A stretch of DNA of 6,342 nucleotides from Pseudomonadota bacterium. Its GTDB lineage: Bacteria; Pseudomonadota; Alphaproteobacteria; Rhizobiales; Kaistiaceae. The position numbers and the translations under genes are program-made. Below, in pieces: positions 6,291 through 6,342 of this stretch. Every line of letters begins with the position of its first letter. Position 1 is the stretch's first letter. The notes below the pieces were generated by a model that had not been told where the DNA came from, did not search any database, and saw nothing but the letters and a program-made list of their open reading frames with translations. The stretch covers positions 1-6,342 of the forward strand of contig JAEZEN010000439.1 in the NCBI GenBank assembly GCA_023433185.1, read 5' to 3'.

Positions 6291-6342
6291 GGCCCTGCAT
6301 CACGCTGCGCGTCGCGACACCCACCGTCGCGTCAAGATGAAT

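Noticed and set aside
6299..6335. A TTGACG (-35-like) element at 6330-6335 upstream of rlpA as a housekeeping or heat-shock promoter
   Set aside because: At 16-18 bases downstream the sequence is GC-only with nothing like a -10 box, and the window ends too soon to see the rest of the upstream region.
5039..6340. A 433-codon plus-strand frame antisense to rlpA
   Set aside because: It is complementary to a clear RlpA with conserved barrel and SPOR motifs, and its own translation shows nothing recognisable.

Overview
The window looks like a chromosomal housekeeping segment from a high-GC alphaproteobacterium, most likely a member of the Hyphomicrobiales (Rhizobiales). The evidence is the strong G/C bias at third codon positions, the style of the proteins (an RlpA with GRYMVGKPY and ASWYG blocks, a zinc-less methionyl-tRNA synthetase, a delta' subunit without cysteines in its zinc-module region), and a gene order I recognise from that group. 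The assignment rests on recognition, not on a database search. I see no mobile element, tRNA, rRNA, CRISPR array or phage gene.

All six genes lie on the minus strand, so transcription runs from high to low coordinates. In that order they are: rlpA (5117-6277, septal-ring peptidoglycan transglycosylase), a low-molecular-weight penicillin-binding protein of the D-Ala-D-Ala carboxypeptidase family (3868-5040), tmk (3202-3849, thymidylate kinase), holB (2120-3202, clamp-loader delta' subunit), metG (488-2050, methionyl-tRNA synthetase) and the first 156 codons of tatD (1-470, metal-dependent deoxyribonuclease), which runs off the left edge. Gaps between genes are 76, 18, -1, 69 and 17 bases. The tmk stop and holB start share a base (TGATG). 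This is consistent with one operon, or two overlapping transcription units, joining cell-wall remodelling, dTTP supply, replication, tRNA charging and DNA quality control. No stretch over 300 bases lacks a gene.

I found no undescribed multi-gene system. Two residue-level anomalies in the adjacent envelope genes deserve attention. The penicillin-binding protein has Thr-Thr-Gly where the family has the catalytic Lys-Thr-Gly box. RlpA has Trp exactly where the lipobox cysteine is expected. Each could come from a single base change, so each is either real divergence or a sequence error. The 69-base holB-metG spacer also carries a perfect 7-bp GC hairpin inside a possible 10-codon leader ORF.

Long open frames on the opposite strand, including one of 777 codons, are shadows produced by GC-rich codon usage and are not annotated.
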